Below are positions 1 through 5,845 of a stretch of 5,845 nucleotides of DNA, one piece after another. Under the pieces are notes generated by a model. It was not told the origin of the DNA and did not search any database. It was given only the letters and a program-made list of their open reading frames with translations. Every line of letters starts with the position of its first letter. Position 1 is the stretch's first letter. A program made the translations under genes and the position numbers. Source of the DNA: Pseudomonadota bacterium (GTDB lineage Bacteria > Pseudomonadota > Gammaproteobacteria > Pseudomonadales > Pseudomonadaceae); assembly GCA_023431055.1 (NCBI GenBank), contig JAEYXX010000124.1, positions 1 to 5,845 on the forward strand, written 5' to 3'.

Positions 1-902
<902 letters not shown>

Positions 903-922
903 GGCTGATCGTTTTGCACGAT

Positions 923-951
923 ACGGGGTAGCAATGGCCGCCCCGTTTTTT
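923..951 (+). terminator. Rho-independent terminator after serS
   Basis: A perfect 6-bp stem, ACGGGG (923-928) with CCCCGT (941-946), encloses a 12-nt loop and runs directly into six T residues (946-951). It lies 20 bp after the serS stop codon, the expected place for the end of the serS transcript. A second hairpin overlaps its 3' arm (see the next feature). Confidence 0.8.
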
Positions 952-958
952 GGGCGGC
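937..958 (+). other. Alternative GC hairpin overlapping the serS terminator
   Basis: GCCGCCC (937-943) is a perfect 7-bp inverted repeat of GGGCGGC (952-958), with CGTTTTTT as the loop. Bases 941-943 are shared with the 3' arm of the terminator stem, so the two structures cannot form together, and in this one the U-tract becomes loop. It may be a passive 3'-end structure or may weaken termination so that some transcripts continue into cysG. The pairing is seen directly; the function is inference. Confidence 0.4.
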
Positions 959-1059
959 AGGTCTCGCCACGGACTCCGTAGCTAGGTCGCGCTCATGGCC
1001 GGCGCATACGGTGCAGATTACGAGCCAGCCGCTCACATTCCGCTTACGAGGCACGACTC
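959..1059 (+). other. Leader region upstream of cysG
   Basis: About 100 bp between the serS terminator structures and the cysG start. I see no convincing -35/-10 pair here. The heptamer TTACGAG occurs at 1018-1024 and 1044-1050, and the sequence after each copy remains partly alike for about 25 bp, suggesting a decayed tandem duplication. The second copy contributes the cysG ribosome binding site. The cysG promoter is either atypical or within this stretch but not recognisable by eye. Confidence 0.4.
1048..1051 (+). promoter_or_regulatory. cysG ribosome binding site (GAGG)
   Basis: GAGG lies 8 nt before the ATG at 1060. This supports that start over the downstream in-frame alternatives. Confidence 0.65.
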
Positions 1060-2448
1060 ATGCAATTCCTTCCGCTGTTCCACAAGCTGCAGGATCGCCC
1101 GGTACTGGTGATCGGTGGTGGCGAGGTCGCGTTGCGCAAGGCACGCCTGCTGAGCGATGCCGGGGCCCGTCTGCGCGTCGTCGCGCCCGAGATTCGTAGC
1201 GAGCTGCAGGAGCTGGCCGGGGCCGAAGGTTGTTTCCTGCGTGGCTACGTGAGCAACGATTTGCAGGGCGTCGCTCTGGTCATCGCCGCGACTGATGACG
1301 TACCGCTTAACGCGCAGATTTCCGCCGAGGCTCAGGCATTGGGTATCCCGGTCAACGTGGTGGACGCGCCGGCACTGTGCAGCGTGATCTTTCCGGCCAT
1401 CGTCGACCGCTCGCCGCTGATCGTCGCGGTCAGCAGCGGCGGCGATGCGCCGGTGCTGGCCAGGCTGATCCGCGCCAAGATCGAAACCTGGATACCGGCC
1501 ACCTACGGTCAACTGGCCGATCTGGGCAAACGCTTCCGTGAGCGGGTCAAGCAGCTGTTTCCCGATGTGCAGCAACGCCGGGTGTTTTGGGAGGACGTCT
1601 TCCAGGGGCAGATCGCCGAAAGCGTGTTTGCCGGCAAGCCCGAAGAGGGCGAGCGCCTGCTGGAGGAACGTCTGGCCGGTGCGGCGTCCCGTGCGCTGGG
1701 CGAGGTCTATCTGGTCGGCGCCGGCCCGGGTGATCCCGATCTGCTGACCTTTCGCGCCCTGCGCCTGATGCAGCAGGCTGATGTGGTGCTTTACGACCGC
1801 CTGGTGGCACCGGCCATCATCGAGCTGTGCCGGCGCGATGCCGAGCGCATCTACGTCGGCAAGCGCCGCGCCGATCATGCTGTGCCGCAGGAGCAGATCA
1901 ACCAGCTGCTGATCGACCTGGCGCGCCAGGGCAAGCGCGTGCTGCGCCTGAAAGGTGGCGATCCGTTCATCTTCGGCCGCGGTGGCGAAGAGATCGAGCA
2001 GCTGGCCGCCGAGGATATTCCGTTCCAGGTGGTGCCGGGTATTACCGCGGCCTCCGGTTGCGCGGCCTATGCCGGGATTCCGCTGACCCATCGCGATCAT
2101 GCGCAGTCGGTGCGTTTCGTTACCGGCCACCTGAAGGACGGCAGCAGCAACCTGCCCTGGAAGGATCTGGTGGCGCCTGGGCAGACGCTGGTGTTCTACA
2201 TGGGCCTGGTTGGGTTATCCGGCATCTGCGAGCAATTGATCGCCCACGGCCGCTCGGGTGCAACGCCGGCGGCGCTAGTTCAACAGGGCACCACGCAGAA
2301 TCAGCGGGTCTTCACCGGTACCCTGGAAACCCTGCCGCAGTTGGTAGCGCAGCACGAAGTGCATGCGCCCACCCTGGTGATAGTCGGAGAAGTGGTCACC
2401 CTGCGAGACAAGCTGGCCTGGTTCGAAGGCGCTCAGGGCAGCCTCTGA
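1060..2448 (+). CDS. cysG: Siroheme synthase, trifunctional CysG
   Basis: Makes siroheme from uroporphyrinogen III in three steps: SAM-dependent bis-methylation to precorrin-2, NAD-dependent dehydrogenation to sirohydrochlorin, and Fe(II) insertion. Siroheme serves assimilatory sulfite and nitrite reductases. The protein is 462 aa, close to the 457 aa of E. coli CysG. The N-terminal dehydrogenase/ferrochelatase half (about 1-210) has the NAD-binding [13 protein letters not shown] (19-31), VVDAP with Asp102 (matching catalytic Asp104 of E. coli) and VAVSSGG with Ser126 (matching the phosphorylated Ser128). The C-terminal methyltransferase half has [12 protein letters not shown] (219-230), Asp246 and Lys268 (matching Asp248 and Lys270), [16 protein letters not shown] (296-311), the [10 protein letters not shown] loop and Met381 (matching Met382). 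All three activities look intact. The ATG has a good GAGG site. Leucine codon CTC is almost absent (one of 56, the last codon), whereas the neighbouring serS and yqjG use it. A REP-like doublet follows 5-10 bp after the stop. Confidence 0.98.
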   Translation: MQFLPLFHKLQDRPVLVIGGGEVALRKARLLSDAGARLRVVAPEIRSELQELAGAEGCFLRGYVSNDLQGVALVIAATDDVPLNAQISAEAQALGIPVNVVDAPALCSVIFPAIVDRSPLIVAVSSGGDAPVLARLIRAKIETWIPATYGQLADLGKRFRERVKQLFPDVQQRRVFWEDVFQGQIAESVFAGKPEEGERLLEERLAGAASRALGEVYLVGAGPGDPDLLTFRALRLMQQADVVLYDRLVAPAIIELCRRDAERIYVGKRRADHAVPQEQINQLLIDLARQGKRVLRLKGGDPFIFGRGGEEIEQLAAEDIPFQVVPGITAASGCAAYAGIPLTHRDHAQSVRFVTGHLKDGSSNLPWKDLVAPGQTLVFYMGLVGLSGICEQLIAHGRSGATPAALVQQGTTQNQRVFTGTLETLPQLVAQHEVHAPTLVIVGEVVTLRDKLAWFEGAQGSL

Positions 2449-2453
2449 CGCAG

Positions 2454-2525
2454 GTAGGGTGGATCGCGCTTCATCGATCCACCGCGGTCGGGCATCGGTG
2501 TATGAAAAAGCGTCATCCACCCTCT
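2454..2525. repeat. REP/BIME-like inverted pair of hairpins
   Basis: Two hairpins fill the convergent gap between cysG and yqjG. Hairpin 1 pairs GGTGGATCG (2458-2466) with CGATCCACC (2475-2483), 9 perfect bp with an 8-nt loop. Hairpin 2 pairs GGTGTATGA (2497-2505) with TCATCCACC (2513-2521), 9 bp with one mismatch and a 7-nt loop. Read on the minus strand, hairpin 2 starts GGTGGATGACGCTTTT, a relative of hairpin 1 (GGTGGATCGCGCTT), so the two are inverted copies separated by 13 bp. An outer pairing of AGGGTGGAT (2456-2464) with ATCCACCCT (2515-2523) is also possible. A GTAG tetranucleotide (2454-2457) immediately precedes hairpin 1, as in REPs mobilised by RAYT transposases. No U-tract follows either hairpin, so it is not a standard terminator, although it may stop or protect both converging transcripts. 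Confidence 0.7.
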
Positions 2526-2530
2526 ATGAC

Positions 2531-3538
2531 CTAACTCTCAGCTTTTCGCCACACACCCTTGCCCGGCAGGCGCTGGCGGTCATGCGCGCGGGTGAAATTC
2601 TGTTGCGGCCCCTTGGGAATCACCCCGGTCGGGTTGATGGTGGCGTGGCTGGCGTAGTAGTGCGACTTGATGTGGGTGAAATCCACCGTCTCGGCGATCC
2701 CCGGCCACTGATACAGCTCGCGCAGCCAGTTGGACAGGTTCGGGTAGTCCTCGATGCGCCGCAGGTTGCACTTGAAGTGGCCGTGGTAGACGGCATCGAA
2801 GCGGATCAGCGTGGTGAACAGGCGGATGTCGGCCTCGGTCAGGTATTCACCGGCCAGATAGCGATTGCTGTCCAGGAGTGCCTCCAGCTCATCGAGCATG
2901 GCGAACAGCTCGTCGAAGGCTTCTTCGTAGGCTTCCTGGGTGGTGGCGAAGCCGGCGCGGTAGACGCCGTTGTTCACCGCCGGGTAGATACGCTCGTTGA
3001 GCTGGTCGATACGTTCGCGTAGCGGCTCTGGGTAGAAGTCCAGGTCATTGCCGGTCAGACCGTCGAAGGCGCTGTTGAACATGCGGATGATTTCCGCCGA
3101 CTCGTTGCTGACGATGCCACCGCTCTGTGTGTCCCAGAGTGTCGGCACGGTGACGCGGCCGCTGTAGTGGGGGGCGTCGGCCGTGTAGCGCTGGTGCATG
3201 TAACTGAGGTTGTCGAGACGGTCGCCGCTGGAACCGAAATTGCGGTCGAAGGTCCAGCCGTGCTCGCGCATCAGCCAACTGACCACCGATACGTCGATCA
3301 AGGATTCCAGACCCTTTAGCTTGCGCAGGATCAAGGTCCGGTGAGCCCAGGGGCAGGCCAGCGAGACGTACAGGTGATAGCGCCCGGCTTCGGCCTTGAA
3401 GCCGCCGTCGCCACTCGGGCCGGCGCTGCCGTCGGCGGTTACCCAGTTGCGGCGTTGCGCGCTTTCGCGCTGGAAGCGGCCACTGTCGCCAGTGTCGTAC
3501 CACTGGTCGTGCCAGTGCCCATCGATCAGCAAACCCAT
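2531..3538 (-). CDS. yqjG: Glutathionyl-hydroquinone reductase (Xi-class GST, YqjG/EcM4/PcpF family)
   Basis: Cytoplasmic GST-fold enzyme that reduces glutathionyl-hydroquinones to hydroquinones with glutathione; PcpF-type members act in chlorophenol breakdown and others appear to do housekeeping repair. The 335 aa compare with 328 in E. coli YqjG, and the likeness is close throughout. The N-terminus starts MGLLIDGHWHDQWYDT. The thioredoxin-fold domain carries catalytic Cys62 in SLACPWAHRTL (59-69), the cis-Pro segment RVTVPTLWD (128-136) and the glutathione-binding SNESAEIIRMFN (144-155). The helical C-terminal domain has VNNGVY with Tyr193, LTEADIRLFTTLIRFD (233-248) and SHYYASHATINPTG (292-305); Tyr193 and Tyr294 correspond, by recalled alignment, to active-site tyrosines of YqjG. 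The ATG is well supported by a GGAGG site 8 nt upstream. The gene lies 74 bp after ybiB on the same strand and may be the last cistron of the tus operon or have its own promoter. The C-terminal tail (about 324-335) extends past the E. coli end and stops next to the REP doublet. Confidence 0.95.
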   Translation of the reverse strand: MGLLIDGHWHDQWYDTGDSGRFQRESAQRRNWVTADGSAGPSGDGGFKAEAGRYHLYVSLACPWAHRTLILRKLKGLESLIDVSVVSWLMREHGWTFDRNFGSSGDRLDNLSYMHQRYTADAPHYSGRVTVPTLWDTQSGGIVSNESAEIIRMFNSAFDGLTGNDLDFYPEPLRERIDQLNERIYPAVNNGVYRAGFATTQEAYEEAFDELFAMLDELEALLDSNRYLAGEYLTEADIRLFTTLIRFDAVYHGHFKCNLRRIEDYPNLSNWLRELYQWPGIAETVDFTHIKSHYYASHATINPTGVIPKGPQQNFTRAHDRQRLPGKGVWRKAES

Positions 3539-3612
3539 AACGCTTGCCTCCGTTCTTGAATGAACCTGGAGTCTAACGCCATGGGGTCGATTGAAAGGTG
3601 GAAAAAGCTGGC
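3539..3612 (-). other. Gap between ybiB and yqjG, no clear promoter or terminator
   Basis: This 74-bp stretch follows the ybiB stop and precedes yqjG on the same strand. Apart from the yqjG Shine-Dalgarno at its left end I find no stem followed by a T-run and no plausible -35/-10 pair with 16-18 bp spacing. Read-through from the tus operon into yqjG therefore looks possible. Confidence 0.4.
3547..3551 (-). promoter_or_regulatory. yqjG ribosome binding site (GGAGG)
   Basis: The plus strand reads CCTCC, giving GGAGG on the coding strand, 8 nt before the ATG at 3538. It is the strongest Shine-Dalgarno in the window and implies that this gene is translated independently, unlike the coupled cistrons upstream. 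Confidence 0.75.
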
Positions 3613-4608
3613 TTAATCAATCGGCTTATTGGATCGAAGTCGGGCATCCCAGCGCTGCCGGGCCTGTTCGAAAGCCTGCTCGCGCGACATGCCCAGCCCT
3701 CGCAACGCGACGGCCATGGTGGCGACAACGGCCAACTGGCCGTAGGCATCCTCGCGTTCGCCGCGCCAGAAGGCGCTCAGGACGGTCGGGTCGAGCTGTT
3801 CCGGTTTGACGTGGCGCTGCGCCGAAAGTGCCGGCCATTCTTCGTCCCAGTCCTCGCCATCGCGGGTGCCGTACAGGTGGCAGGGCACATCAGGGTTGAC
3901 CTCGATCTCGCCGCCTTCGCCCTTGATGACGATGGCAGGGTCGCCGAGCAGACGGCTGGCTTCGCGGTGCACGGCCTGGTAGCCGGGATGGAAGATGCTC
4001 TGCAGCCCGCAGCTGGCGCCCAGCGGGTTGATGATGCGCGCCAGGGAATGAATCGGCGAGCGCAGACCCAGCGTGTTGCGCAGATCGATCATGCGCTGCA
4101 GTGCCGGCATCCAGTCGCCCAGGTAGCTGTAGACCAGGCCATGCTGATCGAGCGCCGTTGCCACGCCCTGCCAGTCGCGGCAGCAGGGGATATCCAGCTC
4201 TGTCAATAGCTGCTCGCTATACAGACGCCCGGCGGTATGCGCGCCGCCGCCGTGCATGAAGATGCGCACGCCGCTGGCGGCCAGCGCCTTGGCCGCCAGC
4301 AGGTACCAGGGCAGGTGGCGCTTCTTGCCGGCGTAGCTGGGCCAGTCCAGATCGACCTGAATACGGGGAGCAGCCAGTCGTGGGCGGATGGCTTCGGTAA
4401 AACCGGCAAGCTCCTCCGCGCTTTCCTCCTTGTGCCGCAGCAGCATCAGGAAGGCGCCGAGCTGGGTGTCCTCGACCTTGTCGTCGAGCAGCATGCCCAT
4501 GGCTTCGCGGGCCTCCTCGCGGGTCAGGCCGCGCGCGCCGCGTTTGCCCTTGCCGAGAGTGCGCACGAACTGGGCGAAAGGATGTTCGGCGGGCGTGATC
4601 AGGTTCAT
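3613..4608 (-). CDS. ybiB: YbiB/TrpD2 family glycosyltransferase-like, nucleic-acid-binding protein
   Basis: Relative of anthranilate phosphoribosyltransferase (TrpD) in the YbiB/TrpD2 subfamily, whose E. coli member binds nucleic acids and is not thought to make tryptophan. With the ATG at 4608 it has 331 aa (E. coli YbiB is about 320). An in-frame TTG two codons upstream is less likely, because the ATG forms an ATGA overlap with the tusE stop. The N-terminal helical domain (about 1-80) contains basic RTLGKGKRGARGLTREEAR (16-34), then DTQLGAFLMLLRHKEES (48-63). The catalytic-type domain has AGKKRHLPWYLLAAKALAAS (93-112) and FMHGGGAHTAGRLYSEQLL (117-135), followed by SLARIINPLGASCGLQSIFHPGYQ (188-211). 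The GTGGD phosphoribosyl-diphosphate loop of true TrpD is absent; the aligned place is WPSYAGKKRHLPW. Its role in this operon is unknown; a link to tRNA or ribosome function is inference from position. It ends in TAA at 3613-3615. Confidence 0.9.
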   Translation of the reverse strand: MNLITPAEHPFAQFVRTLGKGKRGARGLTREEAREAMGMLLDDKVEDTQLGAFLMLLRHKEESAEELAGFTEAIRPRLAAPRIQVDLDWPSYAGKKRHLPWYLLAAKALAASGVRIFMHGGGAHTAGRLYSEQLLTELDIPCCRDWQGVATALDQHGLVYSYLGDWMPALQRMIDLRNTLGLRSPIHSLARIINPLGASCGLQSIFHPGYQAVHREASRLLGDPAIVIKGEGGEIEVNPDVPCHLYGTRDGEDWDEEWPALSAQRHVKPEQLDPTVLSAFWRGEREDAYGQLAVVATMAVALRGLGMSREQAFEQARQRWDARLRSNKPID

Positions 4609-4940
4609 AGGCAATTGGTCGGTTTCGGCAGGCCGGCGAGCTTGGCGGCGAGTTTGGCGGGCGTGCCCTTGAACAGGCGGTTGAGGTGCAGGCTGTTGCC
4701 CTTGTCCGGGCCGAGCTTGAGCGCCACGTACTTGATCAGGGGGCGATTGGCCGGCGACAGCTGGAACTCATCGTAGAAGGCACGCAGCAGGTCGAGAATT
4801 TCCCAGTGCTCGTGGCTCAGTTGCAGCTCCTCGGCGGCGGCCAGTGCTTCGGCAACCGGGTGCGACCAGTCCTGCAGGTGGACCAGGTATCCATCCTTGT
4901 CCAGGGCGATTTCGCGGCCGGCGACGTCAAGAGTACTCAT
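4605..4940 (-). CDS. tusE: TusE, DsrC-family sulfur-transfer protein
   Basis: Last carrier in the tRNA 2-thiolation relay: it accepts persulfide sulfur from TusD in the TusBCD complex and hands it to MnmA, which thiolates U34 of tRNA for Lys, Glu and Gln. With the ATG at 4940 it has 111 aa (E. coli TusE has 109). A TTG two codons upstream is rejected because the ATG overlaps the tusB stop as ATGA (4937-4940). Family landmarks are DKDGYLVHLQDW (14-25), LSHEHWEILDLLRAFYDEFQ (42-61), SPANRPLIKY (63-72) and the flexible C-terminal arm FKGTPAKLAAKLAGLPKP. The invariant penultimate Cys110 is present. The second cysteine of dissimilatory DsrC, ten residues earlier, is Lys100 here, so this is the tRNA-modification type and not the sulfite-reductase partner. 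The Shine-Dalgarno is weak, so translation probably depends on coupling to tusB. It overlaps ybiB by 4 bp. Confidence 0.95.
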   Translation of the reverse strand: MSTLDVAGREIALDKDGYLVHLQDWSHPVAEALAAAEELQLSHEHWEILDLLRAFYDEFQLSPANRPLIKYVALKLGPDKGNSLHLNRLFKGTPAKLAAKLAGLPKPTNCL

Positions 4941-5236
4941 AGCCAACTGTTGACCTTGGCGTAACGGGTGCAGAGCTCAACGAACGCCGGGTAATCCACG
5001 GCCCTCACGCGCTCGGGTGCCTGCAGGCCGCGTGCGGCGAGGTCTTCGTCCAGGGCATAGAGCGCAACGCTGGCGGGCATCAGCTGCAGCGCATGCAGGT
5101 TGGCGGTATCGGGCTGCAGGGCATAGACCGCATCACCGCTGAGCAGCAGTGCGTCGTCGGCCCCCAGCAGGCGCAGGCAGCTGGCCAGGCGGCTGTCGGC
5201 GAAAGGCGAGTGGGACAGAATATGCAGGGTGGCCAT
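4937..5236 (-). CDS. tusB: TusB, DsrH-family subunit of the TusBCD sulfur relay
   Basis: Small structural subunit of the TusBCD (DsrEFH-like) heterohexamer that moves sulfur toward tRNA 2-thiouridine synthesis. The protein has 99 aa (E. coli TusB has 95). Matching segments are LHILSHSPF (4-12), LLGADDALLLSGDAVYAL (23-40), ALYALDEDLAARGL (58-71) and VDYPAFVELCTRY (80-92), ending in the aromatic NSWL tail typical of DsrH proteins. Cys20 and Cys89 are present but neither is known to be catalytic in this subunit. The ATG shares its A with the last base of the tusC stop (TGATG at 5234-5238). The best Shine-Dalgarno, AGGTG at 5248-5252, is 11 nt away and poor, so re-initiation by ribosomes finishing tusC is likely. 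Confidence 0.93.
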   Translation of the reverse strand: MATLHILSHSPFADSRLASCLRLLGADDALLLSGDAVYALQPDTANLHALQLMPASVALYALDEDLAARGLQAPERVRAVDYPAFVELCTRYAKVNSWL

Positions 5237-5595
5237 CAGAGTGTGATCACCTGGTCGTAACGGTCGAGGAGGGCGGTCAGCGCGCTGTCGTCGAGGCGCT
5301 GTACCGCGATATTCAATGCGGTGGCGCCGAGTCCGCGCTCGGCCAGGCTGCGCTGGCTGGCGTACAGAGCCTCCACGCCGAACATCGGCAGGGCCTGCAG
5401 ATTGGCGCCGAGGTCCTTCTGTTGCAGAGCATTCGGCTGCTGGACCTTGCTCAGCTGGAACACGCCGTCATCAAGAAACAGCATGCCGATGGGCAAGTCG
5501 AAGGCGCCACCGGCCAGGGCGATGTCCAGTGCCTCGCGCGCGCCGGGACCGCTCCAGGGTGCCTGACGGCTGATGATCAACAGCGACTTGCTCAT
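5236..5595 (-). CDS. tusC: TusC, DsrF-family subunit of the TusBCD sulfur relay
   Basis: DsrE/F-like subunit of the TusBCD complex. The protein has 119 aa, the same as E. coli TusC. The fold signature is visible as a first beta strand (SKSLLIISRQAPW, 2-14), a following helix (GAREALDIALAGGAF, 18-32) and PIGMLFLDDGVFQL (35-48), then ALYASQRSLAERGL (76-89) and the terminal DRYDQVITL. It contains no cysteine at all, in keeping with TusD and TusE carrying the sulfur. The E. coli protein, by recollection, has two cysteines just before the SLRERGL segment that are replaced here. The ATG overlaps the tusD stop by one base (TGATG, 5593-5597) and also has a good GGAGG at 5602-5606, 6 nt upstream inside tusD, so tusC can be translated both by coupling and on its own. 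Confidence 0.93.
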   Translation of the reverse strand: MSKSLLIISRQAPWSGPGAREALDIALAGGAFDLPIGMLFLDDGVFQLSKVQQPNALQQKDLGANLQALPMFGVEALYASQRSLAERGLGATALNIAVQRLDDSALTALLDRYDQVITL

Positions 5596-5845
5596 CAGTG
5601 GCCTCCGAAGCAGATCAGGCGGTCGGCCTGCTGCGCCGCTTCATGCAACTGGCCGAGGCCGGAAAGCTCCCATGGTGCCTCCAGGTTGGCTGCTGGGCGT
5701 GCATAGCGCCGTGACTCTTCAGTGTTCAGCACACCGCGACGCAGTGCCGCGGCGATGCACACCACGGCGTCCAGCCCGTTGCTTGTGACGAACTCGCGCC
5801 ACTCTCGGGGTAGGTCCAGCTCGTCCTGCGGGCTCACGACATTGC
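5595..5845 (-). CDS. tusD: TusD, catalytic DsrE-family sulfurtransferase subunit, 5'-truncated by window edge
   Basis: Sulfur-accepting subunit of TusBCD. It receives persulfide from TusA on its active-site cysteine and passes it to TusE. 82 codons are visible, from the right edge (reading NVVSPQDELDLP) to the TGA at 5595-5597. The family is about 128-130 aa, so nearly 50 N-terminal residues are missing. The GTG at 5837 is an internal Val and not a start. The catalytic cysteine is present: codon TGC at 5757-5759 in AVVCIAAALRRGV, matching E. coli Cys78 in the same motif. The C-terminal WELSGLGQLHEAAQQADRLICFGGH is also typical. It is the first visible cistron of the tusDCBE-ybiB operon; its promoter is outside the window. 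Confidence 0.94.
   Translation of the reverse strand, partial: NVVSPQDELDLPREWREFVTSNGLDAVVCIAAALRRGVLNTEESRRYARPAANLEAPWELSGLGQLHEAAQQADRLICFGGH
5602..5606 (-). promoter_or_regulatory. tusC ribosome binding site (GGAGG)
   Basis: The plus strand reads CCTCC, giving GGAGG on the coding strand, 6 nt before the tusC ATG and within the final codons of tusD. It gives tusC a stronger independent start than tusB or tusE. Confidence 0.6.

Noticed and set aside
914..945. TTGCAC at 914-919 as a -35 box for cysG
   Set aside because: No AT-rich -10 follows at 16-18 bp, and such a promoter would be cut off by the serS terminator immediately downstream.
1033..2130. Long open frame (365 codons) on the minus strand opposite cysG
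   Set aside because: It lies wholly antisense to a clearly conserved cysG, shows no recognisable domain, and is the kind of shadow frame expected in GC-rich DNA.
1827..2534. Plus-strand frame of 235 codons overlapping the cysG 3' half
   Set aside because: Arg/Ala/Gly-rich frame-shifted reading of cysG; the cysG frame is intact and conserved through this stretch.
3560..3600. Possible MerR-type promoter before yqjG (minus strand TTAGACTCCAGGTTCAT)
   Set aside because: It resembles half of a MerR-family operator, but the second half-site and a -10 box at the right spacing are missing.
3598..4209. Open frame of 203 codons on the plus strand opposite ybiB, and a similar 187-codon frame at 2459-3022 opposite yqjG
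   Set aside because: Both mirror conserved genes and have low-complexity, domain-free translations; no ribosome binding sites support them.
4608..4614. TTG start two codons upstream of the ybiB ATG, and the equivalent TTG at 4946 for tusE
   Set aside because: The ATG codons at 4608 and 4940 each form ATGA overlaps with the preceding stop and fit family lengths; the TTG codons have no better ribosome binding site.

Overview
The window looks like a core chromosomal segment of a high-GC gammaproteobacterium, most likely a Pseudomonas in the broad sense. The reasons are the protein sequences (siroheme synthase, TusBCDE and the C-terminal part of SerS all read as Pseudomonas-type), strong GC bias at third codon positions, and a Pseudomonas-style GTAG-flanked palindromic repeat. 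From memory, serS, cysG, a YbiB-like gene and tusEBCD sit close together in P. aeruginosa in the same relative order. No database search was possible.

Layout, left to right. Plus strand: the 3' two-thirds of serS (seryl-tRNA synthetase, 1-902); a rho-independent terminator in the 157-bp gap; and a complete cysG (trifunctional siroheme synthase, 1060-2448). An 82-bp convergent gap is almost filled by a pair of related hairpins in inverted orientation, a REP/BIME-like doublet. Everything to the right is on the minus strand. In transcription order from the right edge it runs tusD (start outside the window), tusC, tusB, tusE, ybiB, and after a 74-bp gap a glutathionyl-hydroquinone reductase gene (yqjG family) that ends beside the repeat.

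How the genes work together. TusB, TusC and TusD form the sulfur-carrier complex. It takes persulfide sulfur (from IscS and TusA elsewhere in the genome) and passes it through TusE to MnmA, which makes the 2-thiouridine at position 34 of tRNA for Lys, Glu and Gln. All four tus genes and ybiB are joined by overlapping stop/start codons (TGATG or ATGA), so they form one translationally coupled operon. YbiB is a TrpD-like nucleic-acid-binding protein whose job here is unknown. SerS supplies Ser-tRNA, CysG makes siroheme for sulfite/nitrite reductases, and the GST-fold reductase reduces glutathionyl-hydroquinones. Sulfur handling and tRNA function are loose common themes.

I do not see a new defence or mobile system. 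The observations most worth checking are a possible mosaic serS (N-terminal part reading as Xanthomonas-like, last ~70 residues as Pseudomonas-like), two mutually exclusive hairpins at the serS terminator, the REP doublet between cysG and yqjG, and the tight coupling of ybiB to the tRNA-thiolation operon.
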